NCBI GenBank assembly: GCA_900545345.1
Contig: UQYQ01000012.1
Location: 1 to 64,000 of the forward strand
Source: an uncultured Ruminococcus sp.
GTDB taxonomy: Bacteria; Bacillota; Clostridia; Oscillospirales; Ruminococcaceae
Length of the DNA: 64,000 nt
Direction of reading: 5' to 3'
Shown: positions 56,852 through 64,000 of the stretch, in pieces
Position numbering within the stretch: position 1 is the first letter of the stretch
Layout of the letters: every line of letters begins with the position of its first letter
The notes under the pieces: generated by a model
Database searches by the model: none
The model's input: only the letters and a program-made list of their open reading frames with translations
Told to the model about the DNA's origin: nothing
Position numbers and translations under genes: made by a program

Positions 56852-59686
56852 ATGAGCAAGCGTGAAAAAACAGAATTAACTCCGCCGGCGGCTTTACCTA
56901 ATAAAAGAGGATTTAAGAAGTGGCTTTTTGAACATAGAATTTATGCTTTGGTATTTATTATTCCGTTTGTGCTGATGTATATAGTTTATGCTGTATTTAA
57001 AGTGCATCCTTGGGGTGATAACTCGGTTTTGGTGCTTGATTTAAACGGGCAGTATGTTTATTATTATGAAGCACTGAGAGATGCCTTTTGGGGCGACGGC
57101 AGTTTCATTTACAGCTGGAACAGAAATCTTTCGGGAGAAATGTTCGGTATATTTGCTTATTATCTTTCAAGCCCGTTTATGTTCATTATTTGCATATTGC
57201 CGAGAACAATGATGTGCGGTGCAATTGAACTTATTCAACTGCTGAAAATAGGTACAGCTGCTGTTGCTTTTGCATTTTTTATAAGAAAAAGCTATAATCC
57301 TAAAAATGTAACTACAGTGATATTCTCAACCTGCTATGCGCTTATGACATATATGGTTGTTGAGCTTATGGACCCTATGTGGCTTGACGGACTTATATAC
57401 CTGCCTCTTATTTGCTTTGGCGTTGCTAGGCTTATTGACAAAGGAAAAATGCTGTACCTTGTAATTCCGCTGGCACTGATGTTTATATCACATTTTTATA
57501 TTGGATATATGGTGGGATTTTTCACAGCATTTTATTTTTTATATTATATTTTTACAACAAAAACAAAACAAACGGTTCGAACAGTATCGGTTAACATTTT
57601 AAAATTCGCTTTTTCGGCTCTGACAGCGGTAATGCTGGCTTGTGTGATTATAATTCCCGTATATAAATCGTTAAGTCTCGGAAAGCTTGAGTTCAGTACT
57701 GCTGACTTTTCTTTAAGAAGTCAGTTTAATGCACTTGATTTTTTTACAAAACTGTTTCCTATGAGTTATGATACAGTGCGTCCTGAAGGTCTTCCTATGA
57801 TATTCTGCGGTACATTGACACTTATTATGACGCCTATGTTTTTTCTCAATAAAAAAATCGGGCTTAGGCAAAAGCTTGGGCTGGGTGCTTTGGCAGCGGT
57901 ATTGTTTATAAGTATGTATATTGCACCTGTTGATATTGCTTGGCATGGTTTTCAAGTTCCGAACTGGCTTCCTTACAGGTATTCTTTTGCATTTTCATTT
58001 GTGCTTTTAATTATGGCTGTAAAAACTTTTGATAACTTAGACGGTGTAAGCTTAAAGGCTGTCGGCGGAACGGTTTTTGCACTTTTATGTATGCTTGCCT
58101 ATTATGAAACAACTGATACAGTTAGTTTTTCAACTGTTACCGAAAAAACGCTTGATGACGGAATTATTCAAAATCAAGTCGGCGGAATTTGGTTTTCCGC
58201 AATTATGCTGGCTGTATATTTTATTATATTAGTTGTTATTAAAAAAAGAAATGCAAAATGGATATCCATCTTAATGGCAGGAGTTGTTTTTGCCGAATTA
58301 TATCTGGTTTCTTATGACACAATAGAAAAAGTAGATACAGATGTTGCATACAGCAAATATACAACTTATGAAAATTATATGTCGGACATGCGTAAAATTG
58401 TTGATGATATTCAAGATGATGACGATTCATTTTACAGAATGGAGAAAACTTTTGACAGAACAGTATGTGACCCTATGGGAATGGGATATGCAGGCATTTC
58501 ACACTCCTCTTCTACAATGAACACAAAAGCACTTTTGTTTCTGAAGAATATGGGATACGGATACGGAGGAAATTTCACCTGTTACAATGGTTCGACATAC
58601 CTTAACGATTCATTTTTCGGACTGAAATATCTTATCGGAAAAGATGAAGACCTTTGGTCGTCTTACTGTGGTACAAAGATAGAAAATATTCCGGCACATT
58701 ATGAAAAGGTAAGAGATTTCAGCATATCGGATGAACTTGAAAACGGAAGGGTTACACAGTATTATAATCCGTATGCATTGTCGGTCGGTTTTCAGGCAGA
58801 TTCAGGTGTCTGCGATGTAAGGCTTGATGAATTTAATCCGTTTGAGAATCAAAATCTTGTGTTTAATGCGATTACTGCAAACAGTTCACTACAGTCGAAG
58901 TCAATACTTAATCCGCTTAAATACAGTGTTGCGGAGCTTTTAAATGTTGAGTCTGAACAATACGGGGAAGATTTGGTCAGATACTATAATACAGGTGAAG
59001 AAGGTTCGGAAAGTCATGTGGATTATCTTATCAGTGTTGAGGCTGACGGACCGGTGTATATTCACTTCCCGACATCGTATGAAAAGGCATGCAATCTTTG
59101 GTACTATGATGAATCGGAATTCCAAAAATATAAAAATGAAAATAACGGAAGTGAACCTGCGATGGATTTTGCCGGAAAATATTTTGAGGGCGATGATTAT
59201 AAAATCCTGGACTTAGGTGAATACACTGCAGGGAAAACTATAAGACTGAGAGTGACTATAGATAAAGAAGCTTTTTGGAACGAAGAGCTTTTCTATACGA
59301 TAGATTATAAAGCATTCACTGATGCTGTGAATACCATAAAGCAAAATGAACTTAATATTACTGAATATACAGACAGAAGCTTGAAGGGTACAATTGAAAT
59401 AAGCGGAAAAGACAAGGTTATGCTTACAACTATTCCTTTTGAAGAAGGATGGAATATAACTGTTGACGGAAAGCCTTCAAAAGCTGTATGTGCAATGGAT
59501 TCAATGATAGCGTTAGAGCTTGATGAAGGTCAGCACGAAATAGAAATGATATTTATGCCTGATTACTTTATATATTCTGTAGTCATTTCAATTGTGGGTC
59601 TGTTTATTTGCATGATAATATTTGTTTTTGAATATAAAGACGGAGTTATAAAAGAAAAGATAATAAAAAAAATTTCTAAAATATAA
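56852..59686 (+). CDS. yfhO: YfhO-family membrane glycosyltransferase (paralogue 2)
   Basis: A 944-residue GT-C-like membrane protein. One helix (about 32-52) is followed by the first outer loop with VLVLDLNGQYVYYYEALR, whose acidic residue is the likely catalytic or carrier-binding site in the family. About twelve helices run to residue 500. A large outer region and a last helix follow, with the YfhO-typical FEEGWNITVDGKPSKAV and LDEGQHEIEMIF near the end. The ribosome binding site is AAAGGAGC. It directly follows a CsbB-like gene, matching the B. subtilis csbB-yfhO pair. It shares only family-level similarity with the protein at 18584. Confidence 0.9.
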   Translation: MSKREKTELTPPAALPNKRGFKKWLFEHRIYALVFIIPFVLMYIVYAVFKVHPWGDNSVLVLDLNGQYVYYYEALRDAFWGDGSFIYSWNRNLSGEMFGIFAYYLSSPFMFIICILPRTMMCGAIELIQLLKIGTAAVAFAFFIRKSYNPKNVTTVIFSTCYALMTYMVVELMDPMWLDGLIYLPLICFGVARLIDKGKMLYLVIPLALMFISHFYIGYMVGFFTAFYFLYYIFTTKTKQTVRTVSVNILKFAFSALTAVMLACVIIIPVYKSLSLGKLEFSTADFSLRSQFNALDFFTKLFPMSYDTVRPEGLPMIFCGTLTLIMTPMFFLNKKIGLRQKLGLGALAAVLFISMYIAPVDIAWHGFQVPNWLPYRYSFAFSFVLLIMAVKTFDNLDGVSLKAVGGTVFALLCMLAYYETTDTVSFSTVTEKTLDDGIIQNQVGGIWFSAIMLAVYFIILVVIKKRNAKWISILMAGVVFAELYLVSYDTIEKVDTDVAYSKYTTYENYMSDMRKIVDDIQDDDDSFYRMEKTFDRTVCDPMGMGYAGISHSSSTMNTKALLFLKNMGYGYGGNFTCYNGSTYLNDSFFGLKYLIGKDEDLWSSYCGTKIENIPAHYEKVRDFSISDELENGRVTQYYNPYALSVGFQADSGVCDVRLDEFNPFENQNLVFNAITANSSLQSKSILNPLKYSVAELLNVESEQYGEDLVRYYNTGEEGSESHVDYLISVEADGPVYIHFPTSYEKACNLWYYDESEFQKYKNENNGSEPAMDFAGKYFEGDDYKILDLGEYTAGKTIRLRVTIDKEAFWNEELFYTIDYKAFTDAVNTIKQNELNITEYTDRSLKGTIEISGKDKVMLTTIPFEEGWNITVDGKPSKAVCAMDSMIALELDEGQHEIEMIFMPDYFIYSVVISIVGLFICMIIFVFEYKDGVIKEKIIKKISKI

Positions 59687-59760
59687 TAATCCGATAAATA
59701 GTCTTTTCTTTCGCCATATATCTTCGTTGACAGCTTTAATTAAATAGCGTTATTATTATA

Positions 59761-59789
59761 ACAGGAGGAATTATTCCCTCCTGTTTTTG
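59761..59789 (+). terminator. Terminator after yfhO
   Basis: ACAGGAGG pairs with CCTCCTGT around an eight-base loop and is followed by TTTTG. Confidence 0.88.
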
Positions 59790-59924
59790 TTTTATTTTTT
59801 ATATTTTTTATATTTTTTGTGTGTAGAATTTTTAGGAGGTTGTAATCAGAAAATTTATTTTATTGAGTTAGGATAAAATATGTTTGTCCTGCTCAGGGAA
59901 TGTCAAGAAAGGATGGACAATAAA

Positions 59925-60716
59925 ATGAAAAAGAAACTAACCTATGGTGACGGAGCACCTTTAGCACTATCTGTTTTTGCAGTTATACTGAGTGCCGCAG
60001 CTGTATTTTCAGAATTTATCGGACGTGCGGTATTTAACTATTTTTTTGATTCAAAACGCAGCTACATATTAAGTGCAGGGAAATACATGTTCTTTCAAAA
60101 TTACGGAAGAGTATTGACTGTTTTTGTTTTGTCGGTTTCGTTTTGCTTTATACTTCTGAAATCAAGGAAAAAGAAATGTGTCAGTGCATCGGAATGCTCA
60201 GTAGTTATACTTGCGTCACTGACTTTGGGTGCTTACTCATTTGTGCAATTGGGTCATGAGTTCAAGACCGGTGTGTTCATGAATTTTTCAGGGCTGAATG
60301 ATTCGGAACTTTTTATTTCACTTTTTAAATACTGTGTTGAAGCATTTACAATATTGCCTGCTGTGTTTTTAATTCTCTCCACGCTGACCATGTTTGCCAG
60401 ACTGTCAGCGGAAACATTTAAGGTTAATGTTGAAAGACAGCTTCCGTTAGTGTTTGAAGTGGATAACAGCGAGCCTGTTATTGTAGAAGGTATTAAAAGC
60501 GTTGTCGAGGAAAGTGAAATGAATACTGATTCTTCACAAAACACATCTGATGAATCGAATGCTTTACTTGATATTATCAAAGAAGAAAATTCAGATGATT
60601 CCGATGTTGATTTGACTTCAATTTCTGATGCAGACAGCAATAAAAATTCTGAAGAGGCTGAGCTTGAAAACCAAGTTTCATTTGACAGTATAAGTCAAAC
60701 AGTTGCAGAAGGTTAA
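59925..60716 (+). CDS. Four-helix membrane protein with acidic tail, unknown function
   Basis: A 263-residue protein with about four transmembrane helices (about 10-35, 55-77, 87-110 and 138-162) and a long acidic, Ser/Asp/Glu-rich cytosolic tail (about 185-263). I recognise no family. ATG 59925 is eight bases after AAAGGATGG; earlier in-frame ATGs at 59880 and 59913 are less well placed. It stands between two terminators, so it is its own unit. Confidence 0.65.
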   Translation: MKKKLTYGDGAPLALSVFAVILSAAAVFSEFIGRAVFNYFFDSKRSYILSAGKYMFFQNYGRVLTVFVLSVSFCFILLKSRKKKCVSASECSVVILASLTLGAYSFVQLGHEFKTGVFMNFSGLNDSELFISLFKYCVEAFTILPAVFLILSTLTMFARLSAETFKVNVERQLPLVFEVDNSEPVIVEGIKSVVEESEMNTDSSQNTSDESNALLDIIKEENSDDSDVDLTSISDADSNKNSEEAELENQVSFDSISQTVAEG

Positions 60717-60823
60717 TTTATATAAAAGACAATGTACGATGAAAAGTATGATTCTTTATATTGAAATCCGTCAAGCATTCAAATAAAGCTTCAGCAAAGC
60801 TTCTGAAAATTAATACAGATTTT

Positions 60824-60850
60824 AAAGGGTGTCTGACGATACCCTTTCTT
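60824..60850 (+). terminator. Terminator before asnB
   Basis: AAAGGGT pairs with ACCCTTT around a short loop and is followed by CTTTTT. It ends the transcript of the preceding membrane protein gene. Confidence 0.75.
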
Positions 60851-60913
60851 TTTATAAAAATAGTCTATCACCTGTCTGTTGATACTTTCATATAATATTC
60901 TGAGGTGATAATT

Positions 60914-62752
60914 ATGTGTGGAATAGCAGGTTCAGTAAACTGCAATGATGTTTTTGATAAAGATATAAGAAGTCTTTACGATATTAAAAATGTCCTTAAA
61001 AGGAGAGGTCCTGACCAGGACGGAGTTTATATAAATAACAATGTCGCACTGGTACATACCCGTTTAGCGGTTATAGATGTTATAAATGGTATACAGCCTA
61101 TGATTACAAAGGAATACGGTGAGGATTACATAATAGTTTATAACGGTGAAATATACAACACAGATGAAGTAAGAAATGAACTGAAATATAAAGGTCACAG
61201 GTTCGAAGGACATTCAGATACGGAAGTTGTATTAAAAGCATTTATAGAGTGGGGAGAAGCCAGCGTTAAAAAGCTAAACGGCATTTTTGCTTATGCAATA
61301 TGGAGTGCTAAGGATAACAGTTTATTCATGGCTCGTGACAGAATGGGAGTAAAACCTCTTTTTTATTCTCAGAAAGGTGACAGGCTTATTTTTTCAAGCG
61401 AACTAAAGGGAATGCTTGCTCACCCTCTAATCAAACCGCAGGTCGATTTGACTTCTATTGCCGAAATTATGCTTATAGGTCCCGGGCGTACAATGGGATA
61501 CGGAATATACAAAGATATAAATGAACTTCTTCCGGGTTGTTTTGCCACATTCAAAAACGGAAGGCTTAGAATTCAGCAATACTGGAAGCTTGAAGATAAG
61601 GAATGTACTGACACATTCGATGAATGTCTTGAAAAGGTAACATATTTAGTTACAGATTCAATAAAGCGTCAAATTGTATCAGATGTTCCTTTGGGAACAT
61701 TTTTGTCAGGCGGACTTGATTCAAGTGCGATTTCGGCAATAACTAACAGGGAATTTAAAAAACAAAACCGCCGGCTTGATACTTTTTCTGTTGAATATGT
61801 TGATAATGAGAAATTTTTCAAGGTCAATAAGTTCCAGCCGAACAGTGATAACATTTATGTTGATAAAATGGTCGAGTTTTTGGGAAGCCGTCATCACTAT
61901 ATTAAAGTAGATACACCTGAACTTGTAAATGCACTTTTCATGTCAGTTGACGCAAGAGATTTGCCGGGAATGTCAGATGTTGATTCTTCAATGCTGTTAT
62001 TCTGCAGGGAAGTTAAGAAAACCTGTAAGGTTGTTTTATCAGGTGAATGTGCAGATGAAATTTTCGGCGGTTATCCTTGGTATCGTGATAAAGAAATTCG
62101 GATGACTGACGGTTTTCCTTGGTCACAGTCAACTGCTTACAGAAACAGTCTGCTGAAAGACGAATTCAAAGCATCAATCAATGCACAGCAGTATGTATAT
62201 TCAAAATATTTAGAAACAATAGGAAAGGTAAATGTTCCGGATGATTTTGACAAAACAGAAAAGCGTATGCGTGAAATGTTCCGGCTGAATGTTGACTGGT
62301 TTATGCAGAATCTGTTAGAAAGAAAAGACCGAATGAGTATGTACAGCGGTCTTGAGGTAAGAGTGCCGTTCTGCGATTATCGTATTGCTGAGTATTTATA
62401 CTCAGTTCCGTGGAAATACAAGGATTTCGAAGGCAGAGAAAAAGGACTTTTAAGAAAAGCTTTAGAGGTTGATAAATGTCTTCCTGAGGAAATATTGTGG
62501 CGTAAGAAAAGTCCATATCCGAAAACACACAATCCGAATTATCTTGCCGCTGTTTCAAAGCTTATGGAAGAGGTAATAGAAGATTCTGCATCACCTATAC
62601 TTCACATCTTAAAAAAATCCGAACTTGAAAAGCTTTTAAAGCGAGAAGAAGAAATATACTGGTATGGTCAGCTTATGGCAAAGCCTCAGACTATTGCATA
62701 TATTCTTCAGGTTAATTACTGGTTGGATAAGTATAATATATGTATAGTATGA
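60914..62752 (+). CDS. asnB: Asparagine synthase (glutamine-hydrolysing)
   Basis: A 612-residue enzyme that makes asparagine from aspartate, glutamine and ATP. The N-terminal class II glutaminase has the nucleophile Cys 2 (MCGIAGSV), RRGPDQDG, HTRLAVID and YNGEIYN. The C-terminal synthetase domain has the ATP loop LSGGLDSSAISA and SGECADEIFGGY. ATG 60914 is fixed by the processed MCGI start; the GTG at 60905 lies in the ribosome binding site GAGGTGAT. No clean promoter was found. Some AsnB-family proteins amidate wall precursors instead, but length and motifs fit the biosynthetic type. Confidence 0.94.
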   Translation: MCGIAGSVNCNDVFDKDIRSLYDIKNVLKRRGPDQDGVYINNNVALVHTRLAVIDVINGIQPMITKEYGEDYIIVYNGEIYNTDEVRNELKYKGHRFEGHSDTEVVLKAFIEWGEASVKKLNGIFAYAIWSAKDNSLFMARDRMGVKPLFYSQKGDRLIFSSELKGMLAHPLIKPQVDLTSIAEIMLIGPGRTMGYGIYKDINELLPGCFATFKNGRLRIQQYWKLEDKECTDTFDECLEKVTYLVTDSIKRQIVSDVPLGTFLSGGLDSSAISAITNREFKKQNRRLDTFSVEYVDNEKFFKVNKFQPNSDNIYVDKMVEFLGSRHHYIKVDTPELVNALFMSVDARDLPGMSDVDSSMLLFCREVKKTCKVVLSGECADEIFGGYPWYRDKEIRMTDGFPWSQSTAYRNSLLKDEFKASINAQQYVYSKYLETIGKVNVPDDFDKTEKRMREMFRLNVDWFMQNLLERKDRMSMYSGLEVRVPFCDYRIAEYLYSVPWKYKDFEGREKGLLRKALEVDKCLPEEILWRKKSPYPKTHNPNYLAAVSKLMEEVIEDSASPILHILKKSELEKLLKREEEIYWYGQLMAKPQTIAYILQVNYWLDKYNICIV

Positions 62753-62930
62753 TAAGTTTAAAAATTTGACTTTAATCTATAATAAGGGTATAATAACCAC
62801 AAAGATAACTATTACAAATTTATATTGATAAAACAAGAGATTTTATCTTTAGAATATTATATCACTGATTTAAGGTTTCGCTTTTGATTTGTTTTCAGCG
62901 TGCAATGAAACCAAGTTTTAAAAAGAATTA

Positions 62931-62939
62931 TGGTATAAT
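62931..62939 (+). promoter_or_regulatory. Extended -10 promoter of the Thr-rich membrane protein gene
   Basis: TGG-TATAAT (62931-62939) is an extended -10 element without a good -35 box. A GGTTTC/GAAACC inverted repeat (about 62873-62912) lies just upstream. Confidence 0.6.
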
Positions 62940-63006
62940 ATTTATACTTAGAATGTCATAAATATTAATAGATGTATTAAGACCTTAAAACGAAAGGAAG
63001 ATTTAA

Positions 63007-63774
63007 ATGCAAAATAAACTAAAAAAAATACTTTGTCTTTTAACAGCACTTGTTATTATGCCTGCTGCGGCATTAATGGTCTTTGCCGAAGAAGATGACC
63101 TCGACCCTGCTGTTAATGACCCCGGATATGAACCTCCGACTTCAGCATCGGATATCATTGATACCGAACCCGTAACAACTCCTGAGATTACAACGACAAC
63201 CACAACTGCCACAACAACTCAAACTACTACCGTTTCAACAACTTCAAAAACAAAGAAATCTAAAACAAAAAAGACGACCACAACTACTGCTTCTTATCAA
63301 TATACTGACACATCAGAGTATAAAAATAATATTGACCAAACAAACACTGCACCGCCTGAGACCAGTGTTGAAGATGAAAAAAGCTCTGTTGCTTCCGCTA
63401 CAGCAATCACTGCACAGAATTCAAGAACTAAAGGTGCGATGTCACTATTTCAATCGGTTCTTCTTATGGTGATTATCGTGTTGGTTATTGCAATGATTGT
63501 TGTCGTTCTTTGGATGAGAAACAAAAAGAAAAAGCAAAATGATGACTTTGATGATTATGATGATTATGACGACTATGACGACCCAAACAGCGGTCAGGGC
63601 TTTAATAATGAATATTATGATAATCGGGGATATGACGGGCAAAACAATAACGGTTATAACAATACTCAAAATCAGAATTTTCAGGCTGAGTATGAAGAAC
63701 CTGAAATAATTTATGCTGAAGATACAGATGATTTTGACAATTTTAATCCTAATGGTCCTAGAAATTACAGATAA
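63007..63774 (+). CDS. Thr-rich type I membrane protein with Asp/Tyr/Asn tail
   Basis: A 255-residue protein with a signal peptide (about 1-27, ending VFAEE), an outside Thr-rich stretch (about 55-100), one transmembrane helix (about 150-170, LMVIIVLVIAMIVVVLW), a basic stop-transfer (RNKKKKQ) and a cytosolic tail of DDYDDYDDYDD and Asn/Gln/Tyr repeats. I know no family. The domain order is the mirror of the SH3 protein at 47683, which also has Asp/Tyr and Thr/Asn low-complexity parts. The ribosome binding site GAAAGGAAG is good. Confidence 0.75.
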   Translation: MQNKLKKILCLLTALVIMPAAALMVFAEEDDLDPAVNDPGYEPPTSASDIIDTEPVTTPEITTTTTTATTTQTTTVSTTSKTKKSKTKKTTTTTASYQYTDTSEYKNNIDQTNTAPPETSVEDEKSSVASATAITAQNSRTKGAMSLFQSVLLMVIIVLVIAMIVVVLWMRNKKKKQNDDFDDYDDYDDYDDPNSGQGFNNEYYDNRGYDGQNNNGYNNTQNQNFQAEYEEPEIIYAEDTDDFDNFNPNGPRNYR

Positions 63775-63827
63775 AATATTATCAGGCTGTTATAAGTTAT
63801 ATGAATTTAAGATTCGGAATAAGTATG

Positions 63828-63858
63828 CTGACTTCGTTTTCTGCGAAGTCAGTTTTCT
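63828..63858 (+). terminator. Terminator after the Thr-rich membrane protein gene
   Basis: CTGACTTCG pairs with CGAAGTCAG around TTTTCTG and is followed by TTTTC. Confidence 0.85.
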
Positions 63859-63864
63859 TTAAAA

Positions 63865-63900
63865 AACAACAGCATCTTGAGTGACCAAGATGCTGTTGTT
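63865..63900 (-). terminator. Terminator of the minus-strand gene entering from the right
   Basis: AACAACAGCATCTTG pairs perfectly with CAAGATGCTGTTGTT, followed on the minus strand by TTTTTTAAAG. It lies 21 bases after the stop codon at 63922. Confidence 0.85.
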
Positions 63901-63921
63901 ATATGTTATATATAAATTGCT

Positions 63922-64000
63922 TTATCGTGTTATTGCTTTTTTAATTTTTGACCACTTGCCATAAGCTTTCAGTATTTTTCCGTTTTGGGATTTATATGTT
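63922..64000 (-). CDS. C-terminus of an FN3-type surface protein (partial)
   Basis: Twenty-five residues ending KAYGKWSKIKKAITR then TAA. They closely resemble the end of the FN3-like module of the protein at 16444 (RAYKTYKNSKGK...VWGKWSDFSR), so this is probably the C-terminal strand of a similar Lys-rich FN3-like module in a secreted protein whose body lies beyond the right edge. The terminator downstream supports a real gene end. Confidence 0.6.
   Translation of the reverse strand, partial: TYKSQNGKILKAYGKWSKIKKAITR

Overview
The window looks like a low-GC anaerobic Bacillota chromosome, most likely Clostridia and close to Ruminococcus/Oscillospiraceae. The basis is an AT-rich background with AGGAGG-type ribosome binding sites and textbook TTGACA-17-TATAAT promoters, an L10 leader, a T-box leader on leuA, GTP-type PEP carboxykinase, rubrerythrin and high-molecular-weight rubredoxin, a GH74 xyloglucanase, and surface proteins with lysine-rich FN3-like modules. 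No plasmid, phage, CRISPR or rRNA signature is visible. The genus is inference.

Layout. 1-5.4 kb: rplJ-rplL behind an L10 leader (minus), a DUF5662 gene, a degenerate repeat cluster, a secreted VanY-type D,D-carboxypeptidase, and T-box-controlled leuA. 5.5-6.1 kb: tRNA-Pro, tRNA-Thr and tRNA-Tyr, with a 184-bp element that duplicates the 3' end of tRNA-Thr. 6.3-16 kb: a visibly more GC-rich phosphate block, pstSCAB-phoU, an EamA transporter, phoP-phoR and a Na/Pi cotransporter. Three promoters there share an identical four-hexamer, 11-bp-period box. 16.4-25.4 kb: a secreted X2/FN3 protein, a PHP phosphoesterase, a YfhO-like glycosyltransferase overlapping a membrane-anchored PIG-L deacetylase, a second EamA transporter and a GH74 enzyme without signal peptide. 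25.4-31 kb: a TetR regulator divergent from an MMPL/RND pump and a secreted heptad-repeat protein, with three palindromic operators.

31-45 kb: DUF4867 plus an L-fucose-isomerase-like enzyme; HPt plus a 1107-residue REC-PAS-(degenerate GGDEF)-EAL-PAS protein; a NodB deacetylase; a CBS protein; Hrb and rubrerythrin; CCA-adding enzyme; apolipoprotein N-acyltransferase; a Thr-rich lipoprotein. 45-52.7 kb: secG, rnr, a hairpin repeat pair, an SH3 membrane protein, pckG, a YoaK-family protein, and a XRE regulator divergent from small membrane-protein genes across overlapping back-to-back promoters. 52.7-64 kb: an LTA-synthase-like sulfatase, a small membrane protein, a CsbB-like glycosyltransferase, YfhO, a membrane protein, asnB, a Thr-rich membrane protein and the end of another FN3-type protein.

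The strongest functional themes are phosphate scavenging under one PhoP-type switch and surface-polymer decoration. In the second, LtaS-like synthase, CsbB-like GT2 and YfhO form a likely glycolipid/LTA glycosylation locus, and a second YfhO paralogue is translationally coupled to a deacetylase. Many gene starts were moved downstream of the longest ORF because the first in-frame start lies inside the ribosome binding site, promoter or operator; each case is stated. Nothing here is proven to be an undescribed system. The best candidates are the YfhO/PIG-L couple, the tRNA-Thr element, the XRE switch with its short peptides, and the repeat families.
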